From: an uncultured Clostridia bacterium
Lineage (GTDB): Bacteria > Bacillota > Clostridia > Oscillospirales > Oscillospiraceae
Assembly (NCBI GenBank): GCA_947177115.1
Contig: CAMWTG010000135.1
Coordinates: forward strand, 1-7,427
Length of the DNA: 7,427 nucleotides
Reading direction: 5' to 3'
The position numbers were made by a program, and so were the translations under genes. Shown piece after piece: positions 5,376-7,427 of the stretch (position 1 is the first letter of the stretch; every line of letters begins with the position of its first letter). The notes beneath the pieces were generated by a model, which searched no databases, was not told the origin of the DNA, and saw only the letters and a program-made list of their open reading frames with translations.

Positions 5376-5735
5376 TTATTTCACAAACTGCTCAATGGCC
5401 CGGTTCAGCTCATCAATGGCGGTGCGGTCCCGGGTCTCCACCGCGTCCACAATGCAGTGCTCCAGATGGTCCTTCAGGATCACCTTGCCGGTGTTGTTGA
5501 TGGCGCTGCGGACCGCCGCCAGCTGGACCAGGACCTCCGAGCAGTCCCGGCCCTCCTCCACCATGGCCTTCACACGCTCCAGGTGGCCGATGGCCCGGGC
5601 CAGACGATTGACCACCACCCGGGTCTGGGTGTGGCTATGGGTATGGCCGTGGCTGTGCTCGTGGGGAATGCCGTGTTCGTGCATGTAGGCGTGATCCAGG
5701 CCCTCCGCCTCATGCCTCTCCTTTTCATCGCTCAT
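5376..5735 (-). CDS. CsoR/RcnR-family (DUF156) metal-sensing transcriptional repressor with His-rich N-terminus
   Basis: A 119-residue all-helical DNA-binding repressor that in this family releases DNA on binding Cu(I), Ni(II), Co(II) or, in other branches, formaldehyde or sulfur species. The core runs from about 39 to 119: RLARAIGHLERVKAMVEEGRDC, QLAAVRSAI, then KDHLEHCI. Cys65, His90 and Cys94 have the 25- and 4-residue spacing of the Cys-His-Cys copper site of CsoR; an extra His93 is present. Residues 15-35 form an added tail with nine His (such as HEHSHGHTHSH), recalling nickel-sensing relatives with His-rich N-termini. The ATG at 5735 has AGGAGG nine bases upstream. It has its own candidate promoter and operator, and precedes the two GTPase genes on the same strand. 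The target metal is open: Cu by core ligands, Ni, Co or Zn by the tail and neighbours. Confidence 0.9.
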   Translation of the reverse strand: MSDEKERHEAEGLDHAYMHEHGIPHEHSHGHTHSHTQTRVVVNRLARAIGHLERVKAMVEEGRDCSEVLVQLAAVRSAINNTGKVILKDHLEHCIVDAVETRDRTAIDELNRAIEQFVK

Positions 5736-5773
5736 AGCCTGCGTCCTCCTTTGTCCCGGTCCTGTTCGTCAAC

Positions 5774-5802
5774 ATTTTAACAGACCGGCGGACGAAACGC
5801 AA
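5774..5802 (-). promoter_or_regulatory. Candidate promoter of the CsoR-family repressor gene
   Basis: On the minus strand TTGCGT (5802-5797) is followed by 17 bases and TAAAAT (5779-5774), 38 bases before the repressor ATG. The -10 is good and the -35 moderate. It lies in the 82-base gap after the peptidase gene and would give the repressor its own transcript with a short leader. Confidence 0.5.
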
Positions 5803-5817
5803 CCCCCCGCAGGGGAT
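5801..5817. promoter_or_regulatory. C-tract/G-tract dyad, candidate CsoR-type operator (or weak terminator)
   Basis: On the minus strand this reads ATCCCCTGCGGGGGGTT, a dyad of C and G tracts with AT-rich edges. CsoR/RcnR-family repressors bind pseudo-palindromes of this style. It touches the candidate -35 of the repressor gene, a sensible place for autoregulation. It also directly follows the peptidase stop codon and could be a small CCCC/GGGG hairpin, but the loop is only three bases and there is no T-run, so a terminator role is less likely. Confidence 0.45.
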
Positions 5818-7068
5818 TTATTTCGCCATGAACGCCTCGATCTCCTCAATGCTGCGGGGGATATCCGCAGAGAGGTTGACGCAGCCGTCCTCTGTCACCA
5901 GGCAGTTGTCCTCCAGACGGAAACCGATGCCCCACTCCTCCACGTAGATGCCTACGTCCACGCAGAACACCATGCCCGCCGCCACCGGTCGGGTCATGTC
6001 CACCTGGTCGTGGACGTCCCAGCCCACATGGTGGGCACCGCCGTGCCACATGTATTTCTCCGGGGCTTCGTCCGCCCCCAGCAGGCCGGTCTCCCGCAGG
6101 AGCCCGCCGCAGTACTGGTGGCACAGCCGGTCCACGTCCGCCATGGGCATCCCCGGTCTGATGATGGAAAACATATGCTGGGACGTCTTATAGGCGCACT
6201 CATAGAGCTGCTTCTGCCGGGGGGAGAATTTGCCGCTGCAGGGCCAGCCCCGGGATACATCGGTACACATGCCGTCCCAGGCCGCGCCCACATCGTTGAG
6301 GACCATGTCCCCGTCTTTGGCCTGGCCGGTGTAGCTGTAATAGTGGATGCAGAAGTTGTTTTCCCCCGCCGCGATGATGGAGGGGAAGGCAGGGACCAGA
6401 ACGCCCCGGGAGGTCAGCGCGTGATCGTAGGCGGCCTTGTACTCGTACTCATACATCCCGGGCCTGGAAGCCCGCATCATGGCCTCGATGCCGGCCTTGG
6501 TGACGGTCATGGCCTTCTTCATCGCCTCGATCTCGCAGGGCTTTTTGATGGTGCGCTGGGCGCACAGCTGCCTATGGCAGTTTTCGATCCCCAGGAAGGG
6601 GTAATCCGCCTGCACCCTGGCGGCGAAGCGCTGGGCCTCGCCATCGGGATCCACGGCGGTCTTCTTCCAGAGATCCAGTGCCACCGTGCGGTATTTCCCC
6701 GTCATGACGGCGGCGTGGAAAGCGGCGGCAAAGCCGTCCAGCGGACGGATGTCCGCCACGCCGCTGCGCCCGGCGATCTCATCTGGCTTCAGCCTGCGGC
6801 CCGTCCAACGCTCCGCCATGGCGTCCGGGGGCAGGACGAACAGCGTTTCCTCCACTGCGCCCCCGGCCTTTTTCGCCAGGAAGACGAAGTCGTGTACCTC
6901 CGTTCCGTCCAGGCCGGTGAGGTAGGCAAAATTCCGGTTGGCGAAATAGGCGTATTCCGCGTCCGCCGACTGGGGCAGGATCCGCCCGGCGAAGCAGACG
7001 AAAAGGGCGCCCTCCTCCAGAGAGCGGTACAGCTCCCGCCGGTTTTCCTCATGAAATGTACGTTCCAT
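5818..7068 (-). CDS. M24-family metallopeptidase, Xaa-Pro aminopeptidase type
   Basis: A 416-residue cytoplasmic aminopeptidase predicted to remove N-terminal residues preceding proline, for peptide turnover. An aminopeptidase-P N-terminal domain (about 1-165) includes FAGRILPQSADAEYAYFANR and YLTGLDG. The catalytic pita-bread domain (about 175-400) shows His242 in IHYYSY, the metal ligands Asp259 (VLNDVGA) and Asp270 (TDVSRGWP), His346 and His353 (AHHVGWDVHD), and Glu386 (RLEDN). The fourth ligand position, normally Glu in EPGIY, is Asp371 in VDVGIY. Length matches the family (about 400-440). There is no signal peptide. AAGGAG lies about 12 bases before the ATG, a rather long spacing, but no better start exists. 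It follows the ridA-type gene by 24 nt. Family assignment is firm; strict Xaa-Pro specificity is inferred. Confidence 0.9.
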   Translation of the reverse strand: MERTFHEENRRELYRSLEEGALFVCFAGRILPQSADAEYAYFANRNFAYLTGLDGTEVHDFVFLAKKAGGAVEETLFVLPPDAMAERWTGRRLKPDEIAGRSGVADIRPLDGFAAAFHAAVMTGKYRTVALDLWKKTAVDPDGEAQRFAARVQADYPFLGIENCHRQLCAQRTIKKPCEIEAMKKAMTVTKAGIEAMMRASRPGMYEYEYKAAYDHALTSRGVLVPAFPSIIAAGENNFCIHYYSYTGQAKDGDMVLNDVGAAWDGMCTDVSRGWPCSGKFSPRQKQLYECAYKTSQHMFSIIRPGMPMADVDRLCHQYCGGLLRETGLLGADEAPEKYMWHGGAHHVGWDVHDQVDMTRPVAAGMVFCVDVGIYVEEWGIGFRLEDNCLVTEDGCVNLSADIPRSIEEIEAFMAK

Positions 7069-7092
7069 TGCTATAATGCGCTCCTTTCCCGC

Positions 7093-7427
7093 TCACCGAA
7101 CCGCGATGGCCTCGATCTCCACCAGCGCGTCCTTGGGCAGGCGGGCCACCTCCACGGCGCTGCGCGCCGGAGGCTCGCCGGGGAAGAAGGAGGCGTAGAC
7201 CTCGTTCATGGCGGCAAAATCGTTCATATCCTTGAGGAACACCGTTGTCTTGATGATGTTTTCCATCCCCAGGCCCGCCTGCGCCAGAATAGCCTTGACA
7301 TTCTCCAGGGACTGGCGGGTCTGTCCGGCAATGCCGCCCTCGGCGAAAGCGCCGGTGGAAACATCGATGGGCAGCTGGCCGGAGGTGATGACGATACTGC
7401 CGCCGTCCACGCCCTGGGAGTAGGGGC
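7093..7427 (-). CDS. ridA: RidA-family reactive enamine/imine deaminase (5' end cut by window edge)
   Basis: RidA proteins are small trimeric cytoplasmic enzymes that hydrolyse reactive enamine/imine intermediates, such as 2-aminoacrylate from PLP-dependent dehydratases, to ketoacids. The visible 110 residues start with PYSQGVDGG, so the true start is upstream of the window; the in-frame GTG at 7410 is internal. Family landmarks follow: ITSGQLPID, QTRQSLENVKAILAQAG, KTTVFLKDMNDFAAMNEVY, and PPARSAVEVARLPKDALVEIEAIA. The conserved Tyr of PYSQ, the catalytic-type Arg of PARS and the Glu of VEIE are all present, so it should be active as a deaminase. About 15-20 N-terminal residues are missing. 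It is the upstream partner of the M24 peptidase gene. Whether it is RidA proper or another Rid subgroup cannot be decided without the N-terminus. Confidence 0.93.
   Translation of the reverse strand, partial: PYSQGVDGGSIVITSGQLPIDVSTGAFAEGGIAGQTRQSLENVKAILAQAGLGMENIIKTTVFLKDMNDFAAMNEVYASFFPGEPPARSAVEVARLPKDALVEIEAIAVR

Noticed and set aside
5358..5381. Bulged hairpin (TAAC GGC ... GCC GTTA) at the repressor stop as a terminator
   Set aside because: The stem is broken by two bulges and the following sequence is AT-mixed rather than a T-run; too weak to list as a feature.
7408..7410. GTG at 7410 as start of the ridA-type gene
   Set aside because: The conserved PYSQG just upstream is in frame and needed for the family fold, so the gene continues past the window edge.

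Overview
The window holds seven protein-coding genes, all on the minus strand. Two are cut by the window ends (ribF at the left, a ridA-type gene at the right). I see no rRNA, tRNA, CRISPR array, transposase or phage gene. The coding DNA is GC-rich, the Shine-Dalgarno sites are strong AGGAGG types, a PrsA-like foldase is a lipoprotein with an LFAGC lipobox, and CobW-type GTPases occur as a pair. Together these suggest a GC-rich gut-type Clostridia (Oscillospiraceae/Ruminococcaceae-like). That placement is inference; no marker here fixes the genus.

In transcription order (right to left) there are four blocks. (1) 7427-5818: a ridA-family deaminase followed 24 nt later by an M24 Xaa-Pro-type aminopeptidase, probably co-transcribed. 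(2) 5735-5376: a small CsoR/RcnR-family metal-sensing repressor with a His-rich N-terminus. It has its own candidate promoter, and a C-tract/G-tract dyad that could be its operator. (3) 5102-2990: two CobW/COG0523-type P-loop GTPases, with only one nucleotide between stop and start. The first carries a very large His/Cys-rich metal-binding insert. The second is a shorter, divergent CobW-like domain fused to a C-terminal domain like that of the YcgQ/TIGR03943 (DUF1980) family. A convincing intrinsic terminator follows at 2982-2940. (4) 2895-1: a good SigA-type promoter, then a PrsA-like parvulin lipoprotein, truB (tRNA pseudouridine-55 synthase) and ribF (riboflavin kinase/FAD synthetase, 5' part only), closely spaced as one operon.

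The most interesting part is 5817-2940. A metal-responsive repressor, a His-rich metallochaperone-like GTPase and an unusual GTPase-DUF1980 fusion look like one transition-metal (Zn, Ni, Co or Cu) homeostasis locus. The AT-rich gap between the repressor and the GTPases (5103-5375) holds a promoter, an imperfect AT-rich dyad suitable for a metalloregulator, a perfect 19-bp inverted repeat with a structured spacer, and a 12-bp direct repeat. The metal, the direction of regulation and the function of the palindrome cannot be settled from sequence alone.
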